Assembly: GCA_022828595.1 (NCBI GenBank)
Contig: JAKGHH010000004.1
Coordinates: 77,094,270 to 77,158,269 of the forward strand
DNA length: 64,000 bases
Origin: Nelumbo lutea
Lineage: Eukaryota > Streptophyta > Magnoliopsida > Proteales > Nelumbonaceae
Reading direction: 5' to 3'
Of the stretch, positions 33,129 through 43,475 are shown piece by piece. Both the position numbers and the translations under genes were made by a program. The number at the start of each line of letters is the position of its first letter. Position 1 is the stretch's first letter. The notes under the pieces are model-generated. The model saw nothing but the letters and a program-made list of their open reading frames with translations, did no database searches and was not told the origin of the DNA.

Positions 33129-33758
33129 TCACTCCAACTCGAGGTCGTCGGCCACCTTGGTTTTCCCTTTGAGGGCAGCAACGTAGCACTTGTGAGACTC
33201 GAGTTGATCGCCTCGCGCTACCCCAACTCCGAAGTCCGTGGGGAACTTCATCACCAAATAATAGGTGGAGACCACCGCACAAAGAGCACGGGTGATGGGC
33301 CAACCTATTATGGCGTTGTATGGGGAGGAAATTGTGACCACCAAGAAGTCGTGGTTGAGCGGCACTATGGTAGGCCAGGTGCCGACTTCCATAGGTACTG
33401 TGATTCTCCCCAGGGGCTTGACTTCCTCTCCGCTGAAGCCTACCAAGGGAGTACTCGCGGGCTTGAGATCGCTCTCTTGGAGTTGAAGCTTGTCGAATGC
33501 TGCCTTGAAAAGAATGTTTGTCGAGCTGTCGGAATCGACGAGTACACGCTTCGCTTCAAAGTCATTGATCCTTATCTTTACGACGAGCGCGTCATCATGG
33601 GAGTAGTGGACCCTGTGCGCTTCATTCTCCATGAAGAAGATCGGGTCTTCCGTCCTTGGCCGCTTTAGGGGGTTCTGCTCTTCCCTTCCGATCTCCCGAG
33701 CTGATGTCTGAGCTACAACTGAGGTGCAGCCCATGACGACCGAACCTCCGACGATCAC
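33129..33758 (-). pseudogene. Protease domain of gypsy element 2, altered active site
   Basis: The reading is open for about 209 codons. The active-site segment reads VLVDSDSSTNILF, where element 1 has VLVDSGSSADILF, so the essential Gly of the Asp-Ser/Thr-Gly triad is replaced by Asp. The second motif IIGWP is at the expected distance. The flanking order, gag upstream and RT downstream, is normal. Confidence 0.85.
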
Positions 33759-33799
33759 ATGGATAGTCCCCCGAACTGGTCTCTCTTCGGGGGCTGCCT

Positions 33800-33868
33800 C
33801 TATGGCTGCTCAGCTTGCCTGCTGCTGGATTTGGGAGCGTCTCTACTTTGCACCCCCTGCCAACCTAC

Positions 33869-33937
<69 letters not shown>

Positions 33938-35707
33938 TTGTACAAAATTTCTTAGGTATCTGCGACGGATGAGATCTTCTATCTCATCGCGGAGGTTCTT
34001 ACAACTCTCGGTACTGTGACCGCGATCTTTATGAAAGCCACAATACAAATTCTTATTCCTTACATTATGGTCCCCTCTCAGATGGGGTGGCCACTTCACA
34101 TACGGGGCGTCCTTGATCGCCATAAGGATCTCGGCCCATTTTGCGTTCATGGGCGTGTAGTCTATCTTTTCTGCTGGAGGAGCTCAGAAAGGTTGTCTCG
34201 GCCTTGCCTCCCGAGCTAGGTCTTTCTTCTTCTTACTATCCCCATGGGTTGAGGACTCAACTTCTCTTTTCCTTTTCTTAGGCACGCTCTCATTCTTTTG
34301 GCCGATCTCATCCTCCGTCCCTATGAACTGGTCCGCGAGCTTGAGGAACTCGGTTATAGTCTTGGGCCGATTGACCACCATGTGCCACTTGAATTCTTTG
34401 TACGTGATGCCTCTCTTGGCCATTGAAAGCCAAACTGCGGGGTCCAGGTCAGGTATCTGTAAACAAGCGTCATTGAACCGCTTGATGTAACTTTGGATAG
34501 ATTCTCCCTCCCTTTGGACTATGCCAAGGAGGCTCTCTTGGGTTCCCAAGCACCGTTTGCTGGTGACGAAGTGAGAAGTGAAGACTTGCACGAATTGCGC
34601 CCAGCTTCTTATTGATCCGGGCGCAAGGTTCCTGTACCATGTGTGGGCCACTCATTTGAAAGTGGTGGAGAAAGCCATGCACATGCAGGACTCACTAGCC
34701 CTTGCTAAGTGCATCTATGACTGAAAGGTGTCTACGTGATCATTCGGGTCGAATGATCCGTCATATTTGTCCAGGGGAGGTAGATTGAAATCCTTGGGCA
34801 TTGGGATGGCCAAGAGTTCAAGAGACAGAGGGGATGGTACAGAGAGGAGCGGAGTGGCTTTTATTTCACCCAAGCTTACCTCTTCCTTACCCTTGAGCTC
34901 AGGCAGGTTATGTGTTGCAGTTCGGCGAGCTCGGCGACGTCTCCGCTGCTTTTTTGTGGGCTCTGCATTGGTGTTGCTAGCCTCGGTATTGTCGAGCACA
35001 GTTTTCGTAGGGAGGAGGACAGACTGCTGGTGATGGTTGCGGATAGAGGGATCTTGCCTGGAGTCTGTAGCCAAGACCTCGAACCGGTTCTCCACAAGCA
35101 GGGCCATAAACTCAGAAAGCTGAGGCGATGCAGGCCTGGTAGGCTGGGACCCTCCAGACATGACTGCGCTCGGTGAGGCAGGGGTGACTGGTCTTTCCTT
35201 CCTCCCATGGGATGAGACTTGACTCTTGAGAGGATTCTGGGTCTGAGAGGTCTCTCCCTGGCGAGAAGGACGTTCGTTCTGACGGCAAGGCCGGACTTGT
35301 TGCACGGTCGGATGCCGAGGAGGAAGCGGCTGCTGGGTCTGAGGTAGCGGAGGAAACTGCTACTGATAGTGATGCTGAGAAACTTGGTGCAGCATTTGCT
35401 GTTGATATAATTAGAATTGTTGAACCCGTTGCATCTGAGCTTGTATAACTCGAATGCATTGCACCAGGTCTTCAAGGTGGTTTTGGGCAGTCACGGGAGG
35501 AACAAGGGAGGGTTCGGTGAAGGTTGTTCCAACCGTGAAAGGAAGTTGAGCGTTCACGGGTGCCATTGTCTGAGGCACGTTTAGAATGGGAACTCCATCC
35601 GTAGAGAGGGGGATGGTGAACTGTCCAATATACACTACTGGGACCTGGAGTTGCTTCCCGACGGTGTTCATTTCTGCATTGCGTCCTGCGTTGCTGGAGA
35701 AAGCCAT
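33800..35707 (-). pseudogene. Gag of gypsy element 2
   Basis: The start is taken as the ATG at 35707 (MAFSSNAGRNAE). The capsid-type domain lies in 35305-34184 (KYDGSFDPNDHVDTFQ, later SWAQFVQVFTSHF and ESIQSYIKRFNDACLQIPDL). A zinc-knuckle-like CGFHKDRGHSTESC is near 34040-34000. Stops and frame changes occur near 35411, 34712 and 34652. Before the protease it has 22 Asn codons in a row, produced by a microsatellite. Confidence 0.8.
33869..33937. repeat. TTA/AAT microsatellite within gag
   Basis: About 22 TTA units on + are AAT (Asn) codons on the gag strand. At the same place element 1 has only a short caacaataacaataa stretch, which suggests expansion of a short seed after insertion. Confidence 0.95.
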
Positions 35708-35752
35708 GAGAACTAAAGTTTGCAAAGTTTTGGTGGAATGATTTTTTCAAGT

Positions 35753-35774
35753 GATTCCCACAAACGACGCCAAA
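35753..35774 (-). promoter_or_regulatory. Primer-binding site of gypsy element 2
   Basis: On the - strand, directly after the LTR end ACATCA, the sequence reads TTTGGCGTCGTTTGTGGG. It resembles the TGGCGCCGT... sites complementary to a tRNA 3' end (tRNA-Asp type) common in plant Tat/Athila elements, with mutations. Confidence 0.6.
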
Positions 35775-36522
35775 TGATGTAGTGTGATCTGGTCACTCCT
35801 AGCTGGCAGGGGCCTCGCTCCTAACTGGCAATGGACAACACCTGAGAAGGAGAAGGTGAAGGATTCCCGGGGAGCTCACCCGGCGGGAACACTCAGATGC
35901 TTAAGGTAGAACTCGGTGAAAAGCTTAGAGAGTAATGACAAGCTAAGAGTGGAGATGCACACTACTCGGTTGCCAAAAATTCAATTACCTTTTTCCTTGG
36001 GGGTCGGAGTCCTTATATATTAATGCGCTACCAAATCGGATGTAACCGCCTCTAATTCTCTGCTACAGTCGTTATTCGTCAGGCTGATTTGATTGGCGTA
36101 GGTATCCGTCGCAGGGTACGGTCCTGTCACTTGAGATATGTTATGCAGAGCTGGCGTGCACGACGTTGCCTGACGTGAGACGTGGGTGCAATCTTCTAGA
36201 TTGGCAGGTGCTGCACCGCACGACAAGAAACATGGGAGCAATCTGACAAGCACAGTCTTGTTGGATAAGAACTTTCCCGAAGGTTCCGGGTTACTCAATA
36301 GCGAGCTCCTTTGTAGCGAGCTCCCTTGTAGCGAGCTCTAATAGCGAATTGCCTTGCAGCAAGTCGTTCTATAGCGGGCTGTAACGAGTTGTCTTGTGGC
36401 GAACTGTTCTGCTAGGATTTCAACGAGCTTATTACGCCGAGTTGTGGCCAAACTGTCATTTACGTCGAGTCATATCCGCGTGTCCCTTAATTACGTCGAG
36501 TCAGAGGGGAGCTTCTTGGTCA
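35775..36522 (-). repeat. 5' LTR of gypsy element 2
   Basis: The inner end is fixed by the primer site (ACATCA at 35775 on -). A TATA box (TTAATATATAAGG, -) is at about 36013-36022. The U3 part at 36298-36400 has short degenerate repeats of AGCGAGCTCC(C/T)TTGT, reminiscent of the minisatellite in the other LTR. The outer end at TGACCAAG (36522) is only a TG-rule guess. Confidence 0.55.
36013..36022 (-). promoter_or_regulatory. LTR TATA box (gypsy element 2)
   Basis: On the - strand the sequence reads ATATATAAGG. It lies about 240 bases before the inner LTR end, a usual U3/R distance, and transcription would run toward gag. Confidence 0.6.
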
Positions 36523-36712
36523 TGCCGTTTTGTTTTGCTTGAAAAGCAATAGAAAAAGGGGAAATGGCCGTTAATGTCCACCTCCTGCTCAATACCAGGC
36601 ATCTTTCTTCTATTCTCTGTTTAATTACCGTTAGACGCGTAAACAAAAAACTCCTGAAAACTCGAACAAGCATTGAAGAGAGAGATCATATCCAACACTG
36701 TTTCTCGATCAA

Positions 36713-36899
36713 TATGGCTGCTTACCTCTTGCTCCCGACCATCTTTGATTGTCAGAGGCCCCCTATACTAGCCGTCCGAAGCAGCCGTTCTTCACCATTG
36801 GAAGTGACCTTTCCCCGATCGTGCACTCCCATCCACCGGAACAACTTCTGGGTGACGTTTAACGGTGAAGACTTAAACGTCTTTCTTATCTTGAAATGA
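36713..36899 (+). other. Short open frame, possible first exon remnant
   Basis: A 62-codon frame begins at an ATG (MAAYLLLPTIFD...) with a Ser/Arg/Pro-rich, acid-poor composition that would suit an organelle transit peptide. It ends at TGA with no downstream exon recognised. It may be the remains of a host gene cut by the adjacent retrotransposon, or chance. No family was recognised. Confidence 0.25.
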
Positions 36900-37787
36900 A
36901 TTCCATTTTTGAAATACGATTTAAATGGTTGTTTTTGGAACTGGCACTGAAACAGAGAAGTGAAATGTTGATTGGTCCAAGTCATCCGATATGATATGGA
37001 AAAGATGCTCCCATGAGGTTGAGGTTTATTGGCCATCAATGAGTATGTGCTTGTCTTTTTGTTTTCCTTACCGTCTTTTGCCATGTGGCTACCCTCTACC
37101 CTTCAGTCCTGCCCGTATAAATGTATGGGTCTTTTTGGCTTCCAAACCTAGCTTAAATAGCTATAACTAGCTTCCTGTCTTTTTATAAGCCTGAGAGTTG
37201 ATCTCATTTAGTTCTTCATATGTATATGATTGGTTATGGTTTGCAATAATAAAACTACGTAGAAAAATTACGATGCTCTAGAAGATGTAGAGGGAGGTAT
37301 CTTTGTTTTATATGAACGACCCATAAGAGGGCGAGAATAAAAAAGAAATTCATTTTGGGTTACTGAACTAGGTCTCTTTAATTACCATTTACTATACAAC
37401 ACCTAAGAACTTCAACATTAAGAAACCGGTATTCTTTATTACAATCCGGTAACCTATTTTGGAAGCTATTACCAGCTTTTTCGCATTGAGAGGATTAGAT
37501 TGAAGACAAACTGAGAACCAAACTTGTTCTCTTTCACCCCTTCTCTTTATAGTTAGCATGTAGGCATTGGGAAAGAATCCTTGTTTGATTCTTCCATTTG
37601 AATTGCTTAGTTCATATCAACTACAACTGGCACCGTGAATAAATCAAGAGAGATGGAGATGGGGACTTCAGCAGGTCCGATAACAGAGAGAGAAAGAGAA
37701 TCAAGGCAAATGGTACCAAAAAAGGAAAGGATTTCATAGAGAGATGTAGAAAATAATCGTTAGAGCAATATTTATTAATTTTTCTAA
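36900..37787. other. Intergenic, no gene seen
   Basis: AT-rich, with a GAGAGAGA-like stretch near 37680. Open frames on either strand are short and lack motifs. Confidence 0.4.
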
Positions 37788-38332
37788 GGGAAAATTTCAG
37801 ACTTTTTGTGTTTAGTGTCATTTTGGTCTCCAAACTTTAGAATGTGACAATTTAGTATCCAAACTTTCAAAGCATGCCAATCTAAGTACTTGCCATTAGC
37901 CAGCCCGTTAACCAACAGTTAAGTGACATTTGAAAAGACATAATTAAGTGTCATCTAACTCTCTTTATCAACCATCTAAACATTGACAAAAAATGAATAG
38001 TCACAAATCATTGCCTCTTTTGTTCAAGAAAGTTGGTGTCACCAGAATAACCACTAAGATGTAACCCCAACTTTTTTTAATAGAAGAGACAATGATTTGA
38101 GACTGTTCATTTTTTATTAACATGTGGATGGTTGATAAAGAAAATTAGATAATACTCAAAAGGCATTTGTATCTTTTCAAATGTCACTTAATGACTGGTT
38201 AATAAATCGGCTGATGACAAGTATTGGTTTGACACATTTTGAAAGTTTAGGTACTGAATTATTGTGTTTTAAAGTTCGGGAACTAAAGTGACACTAGGCC
38301 CAAATTACAGGGTATTAATTAGGAATTTGCCC
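37788..38332. mobile_element. Mutator-like MITE with perfect 9-bp target duplication
   Basis: It starts GGGAAAATTTCAGAC and ends GGAATTTGCCC, with long inverted arms (blocks TAGTGTCA, CAAACTTT, AAGTGACATTTGAAAAGA). It is flanked by identical TTTTTCTAA at 37779-37787 and 38333-38341. A 9-bp duplication with long TIRs defines Mutator-like MITEs. 545 bp, non-coding. Confidence 0.85.
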
Positions 38333-38341
38333 TTTTTCTAA

Positions 38342-40749
38342 TGCAATTGGTATACCTTCTATAGTCCTCTCCTCTACTTTTGCCACTATGTCCATCTCAC
38401 CTTCGTTGCTCCAGGCAGGCGCCCCAAGGGAAGTACCAGCTCACCTTCATTCACCTCAAGAAAGACCGCCAATGTGAGTTAACGTTTGGGTCAAAAAACA
38501 TAGCGCCGGTGTGAGCTGAGGTTCGGGTCACTTTCAATCTATTGAAAAAAGATAACTATGAAAACATTTGTAAGAAGAAAAAGAAGAAGAAGAAGAAGAA
38601 GAAGAGGATGCCAAAGAATGTACGGCTGGAGCTGGAGCTGCCGATGGCCGATGGCTTCTAAATGGACAGACACCGATATGAGCATGGTGTGCTCGCCGGT
38701 GCATGGGGTAGGGTTCGGTGGAGGAGAAACAGAAAATGGGAGAGACGGTTCGAACTATACTAATGGATTTTAATAAACTTTTTGTCATTTTGTGTCTGAT
38801 TCAACCGTTGGCCCATTAACATTAGAATGTTTTTGCCCAACAGAACGCGAGCTCATCAGTTTTCCTTATTACCTTTTCCAATGATGCTGCTGCATAAAGA
38901 AAAGGGTATTGAAATCAGCTCTGGATAAAATGTAAAAACTTCAGATGCAGCCATAAAAAAAAGGACTTTTTTGTTTTTTTTCCTCGTCTATTTTCCTAAC
39001 ACTGTTTGGTTTGAAAGAAAATGTAAGAAAAGAAAGGAAAAAATAGAAAAACCTTTATAAACCTTATATTGGTTTTCTTGTCTTTCCCTTCCTTTTCCTA
39101 TATTATCCTTGAATCAAACATAGCCTAATCTGAAAGTTAGTAATTGGACGTACATGAATATCTGCACAAATCCTGATATGTGGGAACTCAAGTCTCAAGA
39201 CGGTGTTTCGAGGTTTCCACGTTTACTGACCTTCAGTGGCTTGAATAGATTTCAAGCGAACTAACTAACCTGGCTTCCAAAACTTCATGGGATTCTTACT
39301 CTCGATTAGTTGATCTCACTGAAATCGATCAGCCAGGAAAAAAATGATTGTATTGAAATTGTCTTATTGAAATCATGAAGAAAATTCGTTTATTGAAATA
39401 CTCATGAATGTGCTCATGTCTTTTCTTTATAACAACCAGAAACGGTGCCATTTTCTATCTTTTTGCTGCAAAAATAAAAGAATGCATGAGGGGAAGAGAC
39501 CCAGAAATGTTGTCATACTCTCAAAATGCAACTACAACCACAATAAAATCAAGAGGTAATGAATTGGGGTTCATATTTCTTTTAACTGTGAGAAATTTAA
39601 GATGCAAATAGCAACCTTCCTATCTCTTAAAATATCTCCATCTTACCCTTGAAAAAGATTAAAAACAACTTTTGATATAGTTGTGAGAATATTTATTAAG
39701 TGTTCAAACCTACTTAATTACAATATTAAGGCTGCAATTTGGACTGGATTGAGTTGGGTTGGGTTGGGTTTGATTGATGCTCGAATTAGGGTTAGGGTTG
39801 AAATTCATGAACCTGATTTTACTTTGGATTGGGTTAGGATTGACCCCTCAAGTAACCTAACTCAACCCGAACCTGACTTATTGTACATGCCATATATAAA
39901 TGTATGTCATACATATGATATATCATACATTGATTAGAGTTAGGGTTGATATATCATATGTTATATGTTAGGATTGACTACTCTATTGTACTTCCCCCTA
40001 ATAAGCCAGCCTTCAATTTAGTGAAAATTGAGTTAACATCTTATATTAATAAGTTTTATGGGATTTTAAGAGATGAGAAAAGATCGGATTGGGTTAGGAT
40101 TGAAAAAATTCAGTTATATTAGGGTTAGAGGTTTAAAACTTAATTAGGACTGGAATAGAATTGAACCCTAGCCCCAAGGCTCGACTTACAGCCCAACTGT
40201 GCCTATTAGATGGGCCGGGCTTGGGCTACAACTGAAACCATACCTAACCGGCCACCCCTAGATGTATCTGCAATTGATTTTTCAGCTACTTGGAGTGCTG
40301 AAGTCAAATCGGAGAAACTCCAAGGGGTGTTTAATATCTTTCATAAATTAATATATTTAGAGAAAAATAACTCAATATCCACCTTATTGCCTTGGTAAGC
40401 TAGTTCAACAGTACGTGTAATTGTGTAATATATATTGGCCGGTCACGGTCCACCGGAGTATAGCACAAGATCGCCTTTTCTTGCTGCCATGGGGTCGACC
40501 TGTAAACAAGGTAAATCCAATGGGAACCAAAAAACGGAAGGGTACCGCATTGGACAGAAGACGATCCAAAAACGACTTAAAGAGACGAGATCGTATTTCC
40601 TGCACTCGGGTGGGTGTGTGCACGGGTGCACTTCCGATCAACATCGAACACATATTTACTTAAGCACCCCATGCGCGGAGAAAATTAAATTCATACTTTG
40701 GCCGCATATGGCAAGTCTTTCTGTGCGTTTTGGATTGTTTAGAAATTTG
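38342..40749. other. Intergenic, repeat-poor to repeat-like
   Basis: It includes a GAA microsatellite (38573-38607). The stretch 39728-40260 is rich in GGGTTGGGTT/GGGTTAG, with a CCACCCCTA right end like hAT-type repeats but no matching duplication. The sequence 40440-40680 is more GC-rich, but its open frames overlap in all phases without recognisable protein motifs. Confidence 0.4.
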
Positions 40750-40754
40750 GAAGC

Positions 40755-40990
40755 CGATCAACAAAAAAACAGAATGCACTTATCTAGGAACAGAAATTGA
40801 AGACTTATCTAATGCACTTATCTAGGAAACAGAATGCACTTATCTAGGAGCAGAATTGAAGACTTATCTATTCTAACAGAATTAAAACTGAATGGATAAG
40901 GCTTATCCCAACTAAGAGCTAACATGACCGGGTCTTCTGCTGCTATCCACTTTGACCGGGTCTTCGGCTGCTGCATGCATGCACGTATCA
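40755..40990 (-). repeat. 3' LTR of chromovirus, internally deleted
   Basis: This is a 236-bp LTR against 437 bp at the other end. The + strand starts CGATCAACAAAAAAAC directly after GAAGC, where the full LTR would start TGATACGC. The missing part corresponds to about 45295-45471. It also has one unit fewer of the GAATGCACTTATCTAGGAA repeat. Confidence 0.9.
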
Positions 40991-42321
40991 TTCTCCTCCC
41001 CCCCTGAAGGACCCTTGTCCGCAAGGAAGTTGGGATAAGCTTTTCTGAAGCGCCATTCATTCTCCCAGGTTGCATCCTCAGCTGGCGCCCCAATCCATTT
41101 GACCAAGGCTTCGGATTTTGGGCGGTATTTGCCCTTGTGAATAATACGGCGATCCAGGATTGCTTCCGGTTGGGGTAGGATGGTCGAAGTATCCGAGATT
41201 GGAGGAAGCTGAGTGGAAGTAGGGGTGATGGGTCCCAAGTGCTTCCGCAGCAAACTGACATGAAACACATTGTGGATTTGAGAGCCGGGGGGCAAGGCTA
41301 AGCGGTAGGCTACTGGACCAATCTTCTCAATGATTGGGTACGGCCCAAAATAACGTGGGGCGAGCTTCATGGAACGCCGAAACGCCACTGAGGTCTACCG
41401 GTAAGGCTGTAGCTTCACATACACGAAGTCACCTGCTACGAATGAGACTTCTCGTCGGTGCTGGTCCGCTTGACATTTCATCCGGTTCCGGGCTACCTGG
41501 AGGTTATGTTGTAGTTCGCGTAGGATGATGTCCCGGTCATGCAAGTATTCGTCAACTGCCCCTACTCGAGCTGTACCCGGTACATAGGTCAGGAGACTAG
41601 GGGGTGGGATTCCGTAGACTGCTTCGAAGGGTGTCATTTTGGTGGAAGAGTGAGTGGAGGTGTTGTAGCTGTATTCTGCCCAAGGAACCCACTCTACCCA
41701 TTTTCGCGGCTAGTCACCTGCAAAGCACCGTAGATATTGCTCCAACGTCTGGTTAACAACTTCGGTTTGCCCATCGGTTTGGGGGTGGTAACTGGAGCTA
41801 ATACACAATTTTGTCCCATGCATCTGAAAAAGTGTCTGCCAGAATGAGCTAATGAATACCTTGTCACGGTCGCTAACAATGGATGTTGGTACTCCGTGTA
41901 GGCGGACAACGTTGGCAACAAATGCCTTCGCGACTGTGGTGGCAGTGAATGGGTGTTTTAAGGGAATGAAGTGGGCATATTTTGTCAACTGATCCACAAT
42001 TACCATGATAACCGTGTACCCATTGGAGGAAGGCAATCCTTCAATGAAGTCCATGGAGATGTCTGTCCACATTTGAGTAGGAATTGGTAATGGCTGAAGC
42101 AATCCCGTTGGTCTCATGCAATCTGTTTTGAAGCGTTGACATACGTCACATTGTTGCAAGAACTCCTTCATCATCCGACGCATGTGGGGCCAAAGGAAGC
42201 TGTGCTTGATGCGAGAGAGGGTCTTATGAAACCCAAAGTGTCCCCCTACAGGGGATGAGTGGCAGTCTGCCACCACCTTTGAAATCAAGGTGGAGGTGGG
42301 GCTCAAATAAATCTTGGCCAC
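40912..42321 (-). pseudogene. Integrase with C-terminal chromodomain (chromovirus)
   Basis: The zinc-binding N-terminus reads VGGHFGFHKT...CDVCQRF. The catalytic core has the conserved acidic residues in DISMDFIEGLP and SIVSDRDKVF, with YHPQTDGQTEVVNQTLEQYL holding the Glu. A TAG at 41710-41712 and another at 41395-41397 interrupt otherwise continuous homology. The GPF-like part (LAPRYFGPYPIIEKIGPVAYRL) and the chromodomain (ILDRRIIHKGKY, then ALVKWIGAPAEDATWEN) follow. The final stop at 40912-40914 lies inside the 3' LTR, so the last codons are LTR-encoded. The chromodomain is expected to bind modified histone H3. Confidence 0.9.
40991..41006 (-). promoter_or_regulatory. Polypurine tract of chromovirus
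   Basis: On the - strand AGGGGGGGAGGAGAA immediately precedes TGATACGTGC, the start of the LTR. It is the plus-strand primer site. Confidence 0.85.
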
Positions 42322-43475
42322 CAGTCTGCGCGTGGTATAGAGATGGAAAGAAACTGAAATTCAGCCATACGTGACAAGGAATCCGCACCTTGGTTCTCAG
42401 CCCCTTTTTTATACTCGATCTCATAGTCGTAGCCCAGTATCTTTGGCAACTACCGCGTTTGTGCCGGTGTGGTTATCCTCTGCTCGAGTAAATATTTAAG
42501 ACTTTTTTGGTCGGTGCGGACTGTGAATGGTTTCCCAAGCAGATATGGGCACCATTTCTTAACGGCTTTGACAATAGCTAACATCTCCTTCTCATAGGTG
42601 GATAATGCCAAGGCTGAACCTTTCAATGCTTCACTGAAATAGGCCACCGGTCGGTTTTGCTGGATGAAGATGGCGCCAATCCCGGTTCCACTCGCATCGC
42701 ATTCAATCACAAACCGTTGGGAGAAATCTGGTAGACGTAGGATTGGCGGTGAAGTGAGTGCCTTCTTCAATTGCTGAAAGGCCAGCTCTGCTGCCTCGTT
42801 CCATTGAAATCCCCCTTTGGTCAACAGTTGGGTTAAGGGAGCTGCAATGCTTCCGAAGTCGCAGATGAACTTCCGGTAATATCCTGCTAACTCGAGGAAG
42901 CCACGGACCCCCTTTGCTGATGTCGGTGTAGGCCATGCGAGAACAACTTGTATTTTGGCTGGATCAATGGACACGCCTTGTTCTGAAATCACATGACCCA
43001 AGTACTCGACCTGCGAAACCCCAAATTGACATTTTGACATTTTTGCAAATAATTTGTTAGAGGATAATACAGTTAGAACAACTCTCAAATGAGATAGGTG
43101 GTCTTCCCATGATTTAGAATAAACTAGAATGTCGTCGAAGAAGACCAAAATAAATTTCCGGAGGTATGGGCGGAAGAGGTCGTTCATGAGGCTTTGAAAA
43201 GTTGCAGGTGCATTCGTCAAGCCGAACGGCATCACTAAGAACTCGTAATGCCCTTCATGTGTTCGGAAAACCGTTTTAGGAACGTCTTCTTCTTGCACTC
43301 GAATCTGATGGTATCCCGACCGTAGATCTAGTTTGGAGTAAAATTTGGTGCCGTAGAGCTCATCTAATAATTCATCAATCACGGGAATGGGATACTTGTT
43401 TTTAATAGTGATTTCGTTCAGTGCTCGGTAATCCACGCAAAACCGCCAAGCTCCATCAGCCTTCTTCACTAGCAA
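42224..43475 (-). pseudogene. Reverse transcriptase and RNase H (chromovirus)
   Basis: From 43475 to 42450 one frame carries CVDYRALNEITIKNKYPIPVIDELLDEL, SKLDLRSGYHQIR, MPFGLTNAPATFQ and the catalytic VFFDDILVYS. RNase H follows with VIECDASGTGIGA and TYEKEMLAIVKAV. A TAG at 42450-42452 interrupts it; homology continues to about 42260 (EYKKGAENQGADSLSR). RT residues appear intact. A small indel near 43480 separates it from the upstream frame. Confidence 0.9.

Larger units (their letters stand above)
27633..36522 (-). mobile_element. Second Tat-like Ty3/gypsy element, reverse orientation
   Basis: Read on the - strand: 5' LTR (about 36522-35775), primer site, gag, protease, RT, RNase H, integrase, then a gene in antisense (on +) and the remains of a 3' LTR. 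Protein similarity to element 1 is clear in every domain and in the antisense gene, but the copies are far from identical, so they are separate, old insertions of one lineage. The 3' LTR keeps only its outer part, next to the truncated antisense gene. No target duplication could be matched, and the right boundary at 36522 is a best guess. Confidence 0.85.

Noticed and set aside
36020..36298. Coding sequence on - within the 5' LTR of element 2
   Set aside because: The frame overlaps the LTR leader and TATA region and shows no protein motif.
38534..38788. Gene with poly-Ser/poly-Lys stretch
   Set aside because: Both strands are open only because of the GAA microsatellite; no conserved sequence flanks it.
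39728..40260. Complete hAT-like element
   Set aside because: The right end CCACCCCTA fits, but the left end and 8-bp flanks do not match.
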